In this document: one piece after another, positions 54,649-63,233 of the stretch
Layout of the letters: each line of letters opens with the position of its first letter
Position numbering within the stretch: position 1 is the first letter of the stretch
Assembly (NCBI GenBank): GCA_902571865.1
Contig: CACGDO010000001.1
Location: 208,315-272,314, forward strand
From: an uncultured Alphaproteobacteria bacterium
Lineage (GTDB): Bacteria; Pseudomonadota; Alphaproteobacteria; HIMB59; GCA-002718135
Reading direction: 5' to 3'
DNA length: 64,000 bases
Translations under genes and position numbers: made by a program
The notes under the pieces: generated by a model
Told to the model about the DNA's origin: nothing
The model's database searches: none
The model's input: the letters and a program-made list of their open reading frames with translations, nothing else

Positions 54649-55029
54649 TTATTTAATATCATTATTTTTCAACAATAATCTCATTTTATTAAGAATCTGT
54701 TCAATTTTTTTATGATTATTATTATATTGAAAAATTGGCGTAATTTCATTTCTTTCAGAACTTAATCTACCCTTTGAAGATAATAATTTTTCAGCTAATT
54801 TTATTGAATAATTATGTGTCTTACCATCATATAAAATATTTTTTAATTTTTTTAATTTTTTAATATTTTCCTTGTTAAAATATCTGGTTCCGCCTTTACT
54901 TTTTGTAGAAATACCTTCAACTCTATATTTATTTGTTTTAGGATCTAATGAATCCCAATATCTAATTTTGTGTTCTTCAATTTGAAGTAATTTAGATACC
55001 TCCGAAATATTTAAATATTTTTTATACAT
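54649..55029 (-). CDS. MerR-family transcriptional regulator
   Basis: A 126-residue regulator. The DNA-binding helix-turn-helix is LNISEVSKLLQIEEHKIRYW, followed by the wing KGGTRYFNKENIKKLKKLKN. The C-terminal half is basic and has no metal-binding cysteines. Alphaproteobacteria carry this MerR protein directly after ihfA; its targets are not known. Four-base spacing (55030-55032) to ihfA. Confidence 0.88.
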   Translation of the reverse strand: MYKKYLNISEVSKLLQIEEHKIRYWDSLDPKTNKYRVEGISTKSKGGTRYFNKENIKKLKKLKNILYDGKTHNYSIKLAEKLLSSKGRLSSERNEITPIFQYNNNHKKIEQILNKMRLLLKNNDIK

Positions 55030-55032
55030 AAT

Positions 55033-55347
55033 TTAGACATCAGTACTGTCATCACTGTTATTTATATATTTCAATAAAATTTTACTAGCTTTGAAAGTAA
55101 TAACATTTCTACTTGAAATATTGTATTCTTCTTTGGTTTTAGGATTTCTACCAATTCTACTATTCTTTTTATTAAGCTTAAACGTTCCAAAGTTGTGAAT
55201 TTTTACTTTGTTATCAGATTGAAGACCCTGAATTATGATATCTATAATATCATTAACAATGTCCAAGCAAAGTTTTCTATTAAATCCAAATTCAATTTTC
55301 AAAGCCTCAGCAATTTCATCTCTAGATATATTTTGTTTATTATTCAT
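55033..55347 (-). CDS. ihfA: Integration host factor alpha subunit
   Basis: HU/IHF-family DNA-bending protein, 104 residues. The arm motif RIGRNPKTKEEYNISSRNVI is diagnostic, and FGTFKLNKK precedes it. Overlaps the plsX stop by 4 bases. In related genomes fabH lies between plsX and ihfA; here the two genes touch. IHF-alpha over HU is favoured by position. Confidence 0.9.
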   Translation of the reverse strand: MNNKQNISRDEIAEALKIEFGFNRKLCLDIVNDIIDIIIQGLQSDNKVKIHNFGTFKLNKKNSRIGRNPKTKEEYNISSRNVITFKASKILLKYINNSDDSTDV

Positions 55348-56357
55348 ATGTTTTTTATTGATTTAATAATTTTCTTATTAAGATCGTTAGTAATAAAATT
55401 ATGACACTGTTTCAATGCGTAACTAAAGGCAATAGGATTTGCATTTCCATGACTTTTTACAGAGATGCCATTTAATCCAATTAAAGTTGCTCCATTGTAA
55501 ATGTCTGGATTTACTTGATCTTTTAATTTTTTTAAATCTTTCTCAATAAGTTTATATGAAATCTTATTAATTAATGATTTATTAAAAATATCTCTTAAAT
55601 TTGAAGTTATAAAATTTGAAATACCCTCAGCAGATTTTAGCATAATGTTACCTGTGTAGCCATCAGATACAATTATATCACAATCTCCAGATGTTATTTT
55701 ATTTGGTTCTATAAAACCAATAAAATATTCTTTCAAAAAACTTGATAGAATTAAATCTGCAGCTTCTTGAAGAAATTCTAAACCTTTATTATTTTCTGTA
55801 CCAATGTTTAAAATACCGATTTTTGGTTTTTTGTTTTTATTAATAATTGAATAATAACAAAAACCCATCAAAGCAAATTGAAATAAATTTGCACCACTTA
55901 CAATCACGTTTGCTCCTAAATCTAACATTAATGAATAATTTTTTTTATTAGGAACTAATGAACAAATAGCAGGCCTATCAATACCTTCTATCATGCCCAT
56001 GTGAAGTCTTGAAAGTACCATTATTGCTGCTGTGCTACCCGAAGAAACAAAACCAGCGTTCTCATTATTTTTTGCAAATTCTAAACCTTTATAAATACTG
56101 CTATTTTTTTTTGATCTTAAGATGGTATTAACGCTATCTTCATCTGATATAATATCCTCTGTGTTTAGAACTTCATAGTTATAGAGATTAAAATTATTTT
56201 TTGTTATATTTTGATTTATTAATTTTTCATCACCAAAAAATAATATTTTTGTATTTTTTTCTTTTTGAAGAAAGATTTCTGCACCCTTTAAAACTTTATA
56301 AGGACTTTGCTCGCCACCCATAGCATCTATGGCAATTACAACTTGCCTTTCAGACAT
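55344..56357 (-). CDS. plsX: Phosphate acyltransferase PlsX
   Basis: PlsX makes acyl-phosphate from acyl-ACP for phospholipid synthesis, 337 residues. Signatures are VIAIDAMGGEQSPYKVLKGA, SVNTILRSKKNSSIYKGLE, FVSSGSTAAIMVLS and IVSDGYTGNIMLKSAEG. It starts 4 bases after rpmF. The partner gene fabH usually next to it is missing. Confidence 0.95.
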   Translation of the reverse strand: MSERQVVIAIDAMGGEQSPYKVLKGAEIFLQKEKNTKILFFGDEKLINQNITKNNFNLYNYEVLNTEDIISDEDSVNTILRSKKNSSIYKGLEFAKNNENAGFVSSGSTAAIMVLSRLHMGMIEGIDRPAICSLVPNKKNYSLMLDLGANVIVSGANLFQFALMGFCYYSIINKNKKPKIGILNIGTENNKGLEFLQEAADLILSSFLKEYFIGFIEPNKITSGDCDIIVSDGYTGNIMLKSAEGISNFITSNLRDIFNKSLINKISYKLIEKDLKKLKDQVNPDIYNGATLIGLNGISVKSHGNANPIAFSYALKQCHNFITNDLNKKIIKSIKNI

Positions 56358-56361
56358 AATT

Positions 56362-56553
56362 TTAATTGATTTCTTTTGTTTTCTTTTTTAAAATTTGTCG
56401 ACCTTTATACATACCAGTAGAAAGGTCAATTTTATGAGGTAATCTAGGTTCACCAGAATCTTTATCCAAAATAATATTCATTTTTTTTAAAGAGTCATGA
56501 GATCTTCTCATATTTCTTTTTGAAACACTAGTTTTTCTTTTTGGGACAGCCAT
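56362..56553 (-). CDS. rpmF: Ribosomal protein L32
   Basis: bL32 of 63 residues from ATG 56551-56553, giving [20 protein letters not shown], the universal N-terminus. A start three codons upstream is possible but unlikely. The cysteine-free form is present. The gene sits before plsX, where many bacteria keep rpmF; in alphaproteobacteria it is usually elsewhere. Confidence 0.95.
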   Translation of the reverse strand: MAVPKRKTSVSKRNMRRSHDSLKKMNIILDKDSGEPRLPHKIDLSTGMYKGRQILKKKTKEIN

Positions 56554-56631
56554 TTTTTCCAATTATTAGTTTTTAAAATTAATTCAAGATAAATCTTCAA
56601 TAATTTGAATAAAATTATAAAACTTATATTG

Positions 56632-57114
56632 TTAGTTTATAAAATCACCAAATTTATCATTAAATTTTCTCGAAACATTGTTGTAATTATCAGCTTTAAT
56701 TAAATCTGTCATTTTTAGATATTTTATAAAAGTTTCATTTTTATATAAATTGTTATCACTTGGAAATTTACTTAGTCTAAAGTAAAATTTTTTTACATAT
56801 GATTTTACATATTTACCTATAGACATATCTCCTATACCTTTCTCTCTTAAAGATTCATCAAGATCTGATATGAATAAAGATATTAATTCTTCATTAACCT
56901 TAAGATATTTATTTCTATTATTTTCTAATAGATTTTTTCTAATAAACATAATCAAAAAAATAGAAACAATTTCAAAAGATGTTTTATAGTCTTTAACCTT
57001 AAAGAAATGGTTTTCATTTAAAAAAATTTTACTTTCAAATAAAATTTTTTTATATTGATTACTTGCAATTATTTGCTCTTTATTTTCTTTTTTTTTTAAG
57101 TATTGTAATATCAT
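56632..57114 (-). CDS. Ubiquinol-cytochrome c chaperone (CBP3/UQCC1-like)
   Basis: A 160-residue member of the alphaproteobacterial homologues of mitochondrial CBP3/UQCC1, which assist cytochrome b synthesis. The characteristic block is ELISLFISDLDESLREKGIG followed by DMSIGKYVKSYVKKFYFRL. Located between bamE and rpmF/plsX as in relatives, but the DUF177 gene usually next is missing. The start codon lies only 3 bases from the divergent bamE start. Confidence 0.85.
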   Translation of the reverse strand: MILQYLKKKENKEQIIASNQYKKILFESKIFLNENHFFKVKDYKTSFEIVSIFLIMFIRKNLLENNRNKYLKVNEELISLFISDLDESLREKGIGDMSIGKYVKSYVKKFYFRLSKFPSDNNLYKNETFIKYLKMTDLIKADNYNNVSRKFNDKFGDFIN

Positions 57115-57117
57115 CCA

Positions 57118-57546
57118 ATGAATAAACTATTATTTTATATATGTATTTTTTTTATTTTAGCAAATTGTTCAAATAAAACTACTTATTCTGGAAAAATTTT
57201 GAAAAATGAAGAATTACAAAATGTGAACTTTATAAATAAAGCAAATTTAATTAATAGACTCGGATATCCAAGTTATGTAGATCCAATAGAGAATAAACTT
57301 TTTTATTATTCTGAAAAAAGTGAAAAAAAATCAATTTTTAAAAAAGAAGTTAAATATAGCTATGTGTTTGTATTTAAATTAAATGACGATGGTGACATAA
57401 TTGAATCACAAGTTTTTAATACAAATAATATTGAAAAAATAAATTTTTCAAATGATAAAACAACTAATGAAATTGTAAAAAGAGGATTACTTGAAAGAGT
57501 TTTTGGGGGAGTTGGAGCTCAACAAGAACTACCAACTACCCCTTAA
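57118..57546 (+). CDS. bamE: BamE/SmpA-like outer-membrane assembly lipoprotein
   Basis: A 142-residue lipoprotein. The signal peptide ends at the lipobox LANC with Cys17. The SmpA/OmlA fold is recognisable in NLINRLGYPSYVDPIENKLFYY and YVFVFKLNDDGDIIESQVF. The C-terminal GGVGAQQELPTTP is typical of the alphaproteobacterial form. It is part of the BAM complex that inserts beta-barrel proteins. The start is 3 bases from the opposite gene's start. Confidence 0.87.
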   Translation: MNKLLFYICIFFILANCSNKTTYSGKILKNEELQNVNFINKANLINRLGYPSYVDPIENKLFYYSEKSEKKSIFKKEVKYSYVFVFKLNDDGDIIESQVFNTNNIEKINFSNDKTTNEIVKRGLLERVFGGVGAQQELPTTP

Positions 57547-57550
57547 TTTT

Positions 57551-59656
57551 TTACAGAGATATTGCTGCTAATAGTAAAAGAGCTACAATATTTGTTATTT
57601 TAATCATAGGATTTACAGCTGGTCCTGCTGTGTCCTTATAAGGATCACCAACGGTATCTCCAGTTACAGCTGCTTTGTGTGCTTCACTACCTTTACCTCC
57701 ATGATTTCCATCTTCAATATATTTTTTTGCATTATCCCAAGCTCCGCCCCCAGCTGTCATACTTATAGCAACAAATAAACCTGTAATAATTACTCCAAGA
57801 AGTAATGCGCCTAAACATGATAATGCTGCTGATTGACCAGCTATAAGTAAGATTACAAAGTAGACAACTATAGGAGATAAGACTGGCAACATAGATGGTA
57901 CAATCATTTCTTTTATTGCTGACTTTGTAAGAATGTCTACACAAGTACCATATTCAGGCTTGCCTTTACCTTCCATTATACCTGGAATTTCTTTAAATTG
58001 TCTTCTAACTTCTAATACAACTGAACCAGCAGCTCTTCCAACGGCTGTCATACTAAGAGCTCCAAATAAGAAAGGCAATAAACCACCTAAAAGTAATCCA
58101 ACAACCACATATGGATTAGATAAATCAAAAGAAACTTCTATTCCATACAAAGGACTACTTGGATCTTTTGCAAAATGATCAAGATCTTCGGTATAAGCTG
58201 CAAATAGAACTAGCGCTCCAAGTCCTGCAGAGCCAATCGCGTATCCTTTTGTAACTGCTTTAGTAGTATTACCTACAGCATCTAGCGCATCAGTTGTCTT
58301 TCTAACATTTTCATCTAAGTTAGACATTTCTGCAATACCACCAGCATTATCTGTTACAGGTCCATATGCATCTAATGCAACTACCATACCAGCTAAAGCT
58401 AACATTGTTGTAACTGCAATAGCGATACCGAATAATCCAGCAAGGGAATAAGTTGAAATAATTCCTGCAACAATTATTAATGCAGGTAAAGCTGTTGCTT
58501 CTAAACTAATTGCAAGCCCTTGTATTACGTTAGTTCCATGACCGGTTGTTGAAGATTGTGCGATACTTTGAACAGGTCTATAATTGGTACCAGTATAATA
58601 TTCAGTTACCCATATTATTAAGCCTGTAATTAATAATCCTAGTAATCCGCAAATAAAAAGAGACATTCCAGTAAACTGAGTGGATGTTCCCTCAACAACC
58701 AAAACATTATTTAAACCAACAATGTAATCTGTAACAAAATACAATAATACAGCTGAAAGAATAGCAGAGACTGCAAATCCTCTGTATAGGGCAGCCATAA
58801 TGTTATTATTTTTACCAAGTCTTACAAAGTAAGTTCCAATTATACTTGTAAGAGCACAAACACCTGCAATTGCCAATGGGAACATCATCATTGTATAAGA
58901 GTTTTCAATAAAAAATATAGAAGCTAAAACCATTGTTGCTACAACTGTGACAACATAAGTCTCAAAAAGATCTGCGGCCATTCCTGCACAATCACCAACA
59001 TTATCTCCAACGTTGTCTGCAATAACAGCAGGATTTCGAGGGTCATCCTCAGGAATGCCAGCTTCAACTTTTCCAACCAAATCTGCTCCAACATCGGCGC
59101 CCTTGGTAAATATACCTCCACCTAGTCTTGCAAAAATTGAAATTAATGATGCTCCAAATCCAAGTGAAACTAAAGGAGCAACAATCTCTCTACCCGGAAA
59201 TGAACCAGAGTTGTGCAAAACAAAATAAAAAATTGCAATAGAAAGAAGTGCAAATCCTGCAACAAGCATTCCAGTTACAGCACCAGCTTTGAATGATACT
59301 GATAAACCTTCCGCTAAGCTATTACTTGCAGCATGCGTAGTACGAACATTAGATCTAACCGATATATTCATTCCTACATAACCTGCAGCACCAGAGAAAA
59401 AAGCTCCAATCAAAAAGCCAATTCCAGATGCCAAGTCAAAAACTATCCATATAAGAGCAAAAATAACAACTCCCACAATAGCTATTGTAATGTACTGTCT
59501 GTTTAAATAAGCTCTAGCACCTTCTTGAATTGCGCCAGCAATTTCTTGCATTTTATCATTTCCAGAACCTAGTGATAAAATTTGCCTAGATGTTACTAGA
59601 CCATATAGTACGGCTGCTAGACCGCATAAAACAATTAATACCTGCAGTGTTGTCAT
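57551..59656 (-). CDS. hppA: Membrane-bound proton-pumping pyrophosphatase, K+-independent
   Basis: H+-translocating pyrophosphatase of 701 residues with about 16 helices. The catalytic acidic loop is [20 protein letters not shown] and [20 protein letters not shown]. The potassium determinant region is [18 protein letters not shown] with Lys466 and Thr469; Lys at this site marks the K+-independent type, as in Rhodospirillum. It stores energy of pyrophosphate as a proton gradient. A good AAGGAG lies 6 bases before the ATG, and a possible promoter (TTGATT, 17 bases, CATATC) precedes it. Confidence 0.96.
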   Translation of the reverse strand: MTTLQVLIVLCGLAAVLYGLVTSRQILSLGSGNDKMQEIAGAIQEGARAYLNRQYITIAIVGVVIFALIWIVFDLASGIGFLIGAFFSGAAGYVGMNISVRSNVRTTHAASNSLAEGLSVSFKAGAVTGMLVAGFALLSIAIFYFVLHNSGSFPGREIVAPLVSLGFGASLISIFARLGGGIFTKGADVGADLVGKVEAGIPEDDPRNPAVIADNVGDNVGDCAGMAADLFETYVVTVVATMVLASIFFIENSYTMMMFPLAIAGVCALTSIIGTYFVRLGKNNNIMAALYRGFAVSAILSAVLLYFVTDYIVGLNNVLVVEGTSTQFTGMSLFICGLLGLLITGLIIWVTEYYTGTNYRPVQSIAQSSTTGHGTNVIQGLAISLEATALPALIIVAGIISTYSLAGLFGIAIAVTTMLALAGMVVALDAYGPVTDNAGGIAEMSNLDENVRKTTDALDAVGNTTKAVTKGYAIGSAGLGALVLFAAYTEDLDHFAKDPSSPLYGIEVSFDLSNPYVVVGLLLGGLLPFLFGALSMTAVGRAAGSVVLEVRRQFKEIPGIMEGKGKPEYGTCVDILTKSAIKEMIVPSMLPVLSPIVVYFVILLIAGQSAALSCLGALLLGVIITGLFVAISMTAGGGAWDNAKKYIEDGNHGGKGSEAHKAAVTGDTVGDPYKDTAGPAVNPMIKITNIVALLLLAAISL

Positions 59657-59713
59657 TGAAAACTCCTTAAAATTTTGGCTGATATGTCAGAAACTTTTAA
59701 AAAAATCAAGTTT

Positions 59714-60694
59714 TTAGGAGAAATGATCAAATTTCTTGATATTCTTAATGTCTAAATGTGAATCGAAATGAATTCCTTTTTTACTTATTATTTTTCCTAT
59801 CAAAGTGACATTAATATTATTTTTATTGGCAATATTAAAAATTTTATTTCTATTTTTTCGACTGGATATAATTATCAGCTCATAATCATCACCAGCATTT
59901 AAAAGATCTTCTAATCTAAGATTCTTTTTATTGTTGAGAATTTTTTTTGTTTTTACACTTAATGGAATTTTATTTACATTAATTAATGCACCATATTTAT
60001 CATTTAACATATCAGTTAAATCTCCAATTAGACCATCAGAAATATCTTTCATTGAATTAACATAATTTGCAATTAATGGTCCAAGTTTACAAGGTATTGG
60101 ATATAAATATTTTTTAATAAAATATTGCTTCAAATTTATATTTGATGAAATTTTTTTTTTTAAAATTTCTAAACCAATCTTGGACTCACCAATATTGCCA
60201 GTTATTAAAACATCATCGTATAAATTACATTTATTTTGAAATATTTCTAATTTCTTTTTTATAGATCCAAAAAAAGTTGAAGAAACAATAAGTTTATTTG
60301 ATTTTGATAAATCACCACCCAAAAGATAAAATCCATATTTATTTTGAATTTTATTTAATTGATTTGAAAATGAATTTAACCAATTTTCATTAATATGATT
60401 TGGTAAATGCAAATTCAAAAGATAAGAATGGGGCACAGCTCCCATAGCAAAAATGTCAGATAAATTAACAGTTGTAATTTTCTGGGCTATTGACTTAGGA
60501 TCATCATTAGAGAAAAAATCTATATCTTCAGAAATATTATCAGTTGTAACAGTTAGTTTATAATTTTTACTAATTAAGTCTAAATATGCTCCATCATTTT
60601 CAAAATCAAATGTTCCTTTATTTTTAAAATTTAATTTTTTTAAATATCTATTAATTATTAATTTTTCAGATAAACTTTTTTTTGTTGATTTCAT
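59714..60694 (-). CDS. thiL: Thiamine-monophosphate kinase
   Basis: ThiL of 326 residues makes TPP from thiamine phosphate. Motifs are NDDPKSIAQKITTVNLSDIF, NLSDIFAMGA, LGGDLSKSNKLIVSSTFFG, MKDISDGLIGDL and LLNAGDDYELIII. It starts within nusB (29-base overlap) and is the end of the rib-nusB-thiL run. Confidence 0.94.
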   Translation of the reverse strand: MKSTKKSLSEKLIINRYLKKLNFKNKGTFDFENDGAYLDLISKNYKLTVTTDNISEDIDFFSNDDPKSIAQKITTVNLSDIFAMGAVPHSYLLNLHLPNHINENWLNSFSNQLNKIQNKYGFYLLGGDLSKSNKLIVSSTFFGSIKKKLEIFQNKCNLYDDVLITGNIGESKIGLEILKKKISSNINLKQYFIKKYLYPIPCKLGPLIANYVNSMKDISDGLIGDLTDMLNDKYGALINVNKIPLSVKTKKILNNKKNLRLEDLLNAGDDYELIIISSRKNRNKIFNIANKNNINVTLIGKIISKKGIHFDSHLDIKNIKKFDHFS

Positions 60695-61145
60695 CTTTAT
60701 CTATATATTTTTGAATTATAGCATTAATTAATTTAGTTTCTTTTTGGGATACAAGACTTTTACTAATATTCAAATAGTCATTAAGAACAATTTTAAATTT
60801 ATTTTTATCAGTAATTTTTAATTCAGTAATAATTGCAAATATTAATGATTTTAAAATATTATCCCATTTTTCAAATCTACGATTAATATCAATAAAACCA
60901 TTTAAATCCTCAGTGATATTTTTTTTATCAATATTATTTTTAAAACTAGAAAAAAGTTTATTTAAATAATTTTTATTAAATTTAAGCTTAAATTCTTTTT
61001 TTTCATCAATTATTGCAATATTAGTAGCATAGAAATGCTTTTGAAAATCTTCAATGCTCTCTAAAGAATCTGTACTTATGAATTCATTCTGAAAAATATA
61101 TTGCACAAATGCAAGTCTTGTTTGTGACTTGATGTAATTTTGCAT
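60666..61145 (-). CDS. nusB: Transcription antitermination factor NusB
   Basis: NusB of 159 residues; all helical. The start QTRLAFVQYIFQNEF and end SQKETKLINAIIQKYIDK are typical. Sequence between is unusually Lys/Asn rich. Follows ribH with 3 bases, as in most bacteria; NusB with NusE binds boxA of rRNA transcripts. Confidence 0.9.
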   Translation of the reverse strand: MQNYIKSQTRLAFVQYIFQNEFISTDSLESIEDFQKHFYATNIAIIDEKKEFKLKFNKNYLNKLFSSFKNNIDKKNITEDLNGFIDINRRFEKWDNILKSLIFAIITELKITDKNKFKIVLNDYLNISKSLVSQKETKLINAIIQKYIDKDEINKKKFI

Positions 61146-61148
61146 TTT

Positions 61149-61550
61149 TTATTTTAGTAACTCTATGCAAGCTAATGCAGCTTCTTGACCTTTATTTTTT
61201 TGATTAACATCACTTCTTATTATTGCTTGCCCAAAATCATAACATGTTAAGATACCAAAACCAATTGGAACATTAAACTCAACAGATAAATCCATAATTT
61301 TTCTAGAAGTTACATTAGCAATAACTTCGAAATGATATGTGTCACCTTTAATGATACATCCTAAAGAAATAAATCCTTTAAAATTGTCTATATTTTTTTT
61401 TATTAAATAAGGAATTTCAAAACAACCTGGTGCATTAATAATTTCATACTCATAACCATTTTCTTTAAGGGTTTTGCTTGCACCCAATTCAAGGTTTTTC
61501 GATATTTCTTTATAATAATTTGCGGAAACTATTAGAATTTTGTTATTCAT
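61149..61550 (-). CDS. ribH: 6,7-dimethyl-8-ribityllumazine synthase
   Basis: RibH of 133 residues. Active-site His in IKGDTYHFEVIANVTSRKIM and the segments APGCFEIPYLIKK and PIGFGILTCYDFGQAIIRS are conserved. It condenses the pyrimidine and dihydroxybutanone phosphate in riboflavin synthesis. Overlaps ribBX by 4 bases. Confidence 0.96.
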   Translation of the reverse strand: MNNKILIVSANYYKEISKNLELGASKTLKENGYEYEIINAPGCFEIPYLIKKNIDNFKGFISLGCIIKGDTYHFEVIANVTSRKIMDLSVEFNVPIGFGILTCYDFGQAIIRSDVNQKNKGQEAALACIELLK

Positions 61551-62650
61551 ATTTTTCTCTGATCAACTATTTCAATATTAAATCCATCCAAGGCAATAAT
61601 TCTTTTCTTAGTATTTGTTAATAATATAATTTTATTTATTTGAAGTAATGATAAAATCTGAGCGCCTACACCATATTCTCTTAATTCTAATTTATTTTTT
61701 GATCTTTTTCTTTTATTAAAAGTTTTGAGTATATTTGGTGACATGTCACTATTTATTAATACTATAGCCCCTGATCCATTCTTCTCTATAAGCTGAAAGG
61801 CAGACTTAATTTCACTTCCAAAAATATTTTTTTCTTCAAATATATCCTTTGTGACATCTAATCTGTGCATTCTAACAAACACAGGTTGCTTTACATCACT
61901 TAAATTTTTTACTAGAGCATAATGCTTTTCACCAGAAATAGTATTTTGAAATACTTTTAGAGTAAATTGTGACCCCATCTCACTTTCAAATGGCCTTTCC
62001 GAGATCTGTTCGACAATTTTAGTTTTTTTAAGTCTAAACTTAATTAAATCACTAACCGTTCCTACTTTCAAATTATGTAATTTTGCAAACTTGATAATTT
62101 CTGGTAATCTCGCCATAGATCCATCTTCGCTCATAATTTCACAAATAACGCCAGAAGGATTTAAATCTGCAAGTTTTGAAATATCAACTGCTGCCTCAGT
62201 ATGACCAGCACGTACTAAAACACCCCCATCCCATGCCATAAGAGGAAAAACGTGCCCAGGATAAACAAGATCATTCTTGTTTCTATTATTATTTACAGCG
62301 ACTGATATTGTATGTGCTCTATCAGCTGCAGATATTCCGGTTGTCACTCCTTCTTTTGCTTCAATCGAAACAGTAAAAGCAGTTAAATCATTTTTTATAT
62401 TACTTGGGTTCATTAAGGGAAGTTCCAATTCTTCTATTCTATCCTTAGTTAATGCTAAACAAATTAATCCCCTTCCATGCTTTGCCATAAAATTAATAGT
62501 TTGAGGGCTAGCATATTGAGCTGGAATGATTAAATCACCTTCATTTTCTCTATTGGGATCATCGACAAGAATATACATTTTGCCATTTTTAGCATCTTCT
62601 ATAATCTCTTCAATAGAAGACAAATTTTCTTCAAAGTTATCTTTATTCAT
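61547..62650 (-). CDS. ribBX: RibBX: DHBP synthase fused to degenerate GTP cyclohydrolase II domain
   Basis: A 367-residue protein from ATG 62648-62650; the frame extends 36 bases upstream into ribE, but the ATG directly precedes the family's start. The N-terminal DHBP synthase has DDPNRENEGDLIIPAQ, FMAKHGRGLICLAL and GHVFPLMAWDGGVLVRAGHT and looks active. In the C-terminal half the GTP cyclohydrolase II zinc cysteines and the catalytic residues are missing: where active enzymes have CLTGDxxGSxRCDCG this one has a Cys-free stretch (HRLDVTKDIFEEKNIFGSEI). The layout is that of RibBX proteins described in Proteobacteria, where a separate RibA supplies the activity. Confidence 0.9.
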   Translation of the reverse strand: MNKDNFEENLSSIEEIIEDAKNGKMYILVDDPNRENEGDLIIPAQYASPQTINFMAKHGRGLICLALTKDRIEELELPLMNPSNIKNDLTAFTVSIEAKEGVTTGISAADRAHTISVAVNNNRNKNDLVYPGHVFPLMAWDGGVLVRAGHTEAAVDISKLADLNPSGVICEIMSEDGSMARLPEIIKFAKLHNLKVGTVSDLIKFRLKKTKIVEQISERPFESEMGSQFTLKVFQNTISGEKHYALVKNLSDVKQPVFVRMHRLDVTKDIFEEKNIFGSEIKSAFQLIEKNGSGAIVLINSDMSPNILKTFNKRKRSKNKLELREYGVGAQILSLLQINKIILLTNTKKRIIALDGFNIEIVDQRKI

Positions 62651-63233
62651 TGTTAAAAATGAAACGAGCAAGATAATCAAATTCAATGTTTACTTGATCA
62701 CTTTTATTCAAAAATTTTAAGTTAGTATGATGAAATGTATGGTCTATGATTGAAATCATAAAGGAATTATTTTCTACTTTTGCTACTGTTAAAGAGATAC
62801 CATTTATTGAAATAGATCCTTTTTCTACTATAAATTTATTGTTTTTATTAAATTTTTTTTCAAAATGATATTCCCAACTATTTTCAAGTTCTAAAATTTC
62901 ACTAACAGTGGTTGTAGTATCAACATGACCATATACAAAGTGGCCACTGACTTCATCACCTATCTGTAGGGATTTTTCTAAGTTAATTTTTTCATTTTTT
63001 AAAATGGAGTTAGAAAGATTTGTTCTTTTTAAAGTTTCCTCTCCTATATTCACTTCAAAGCTAAATAATTTTTTATCTGTTTGAGTAATATTTTTTGCTG
63101 TAAGACAGACTCCATTACAGGAAATTGAAGAACCTTCCTTACAATTACTTAAATCAAGATTTGTAGATATTTGGTAAAGCCCCTCATCTTTGGTTTTTAT
63201 TTTTCCTAAATCTTGAATAATACCTGTAAACAT
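62643..63233 (-). CDS. ribE: Riboflavin synthase alpha chain
   Basis: Two lumazine-binding repeats in 196 residues. N-terminus MFTGIIQDLGKI is universal. Other signatures are GSSISCNGVCLTAKNI and KGSISINGISLTVAKV, one in each repeat. It overlaps ribD and ribBX by one and 8 bases. Confidence 0.96.
   Translation of the reverse strand: MFTGIIQDLGKIKTKDEGLYQISTNLDLSNCKEGSSISCNGVCLTAKNITQTDKKLFSFEVNIGEETLKRTNLSNSILKNEKINLEKSLQIGDEVSGHFVYGHVDTTTTVSEILELENSWEYHFEKKFNKNNKFIVEKGSISINGISLTVAKVENNSFMISIIDHTFHHTNLKFLNKSDQVNIEFDYLARFIFNNE

Noticed and set aside
57933-59228. Plus-strand frames opposite hppA
   Set aside because: Mirror images of the pyrophosphatase helices with no family features.
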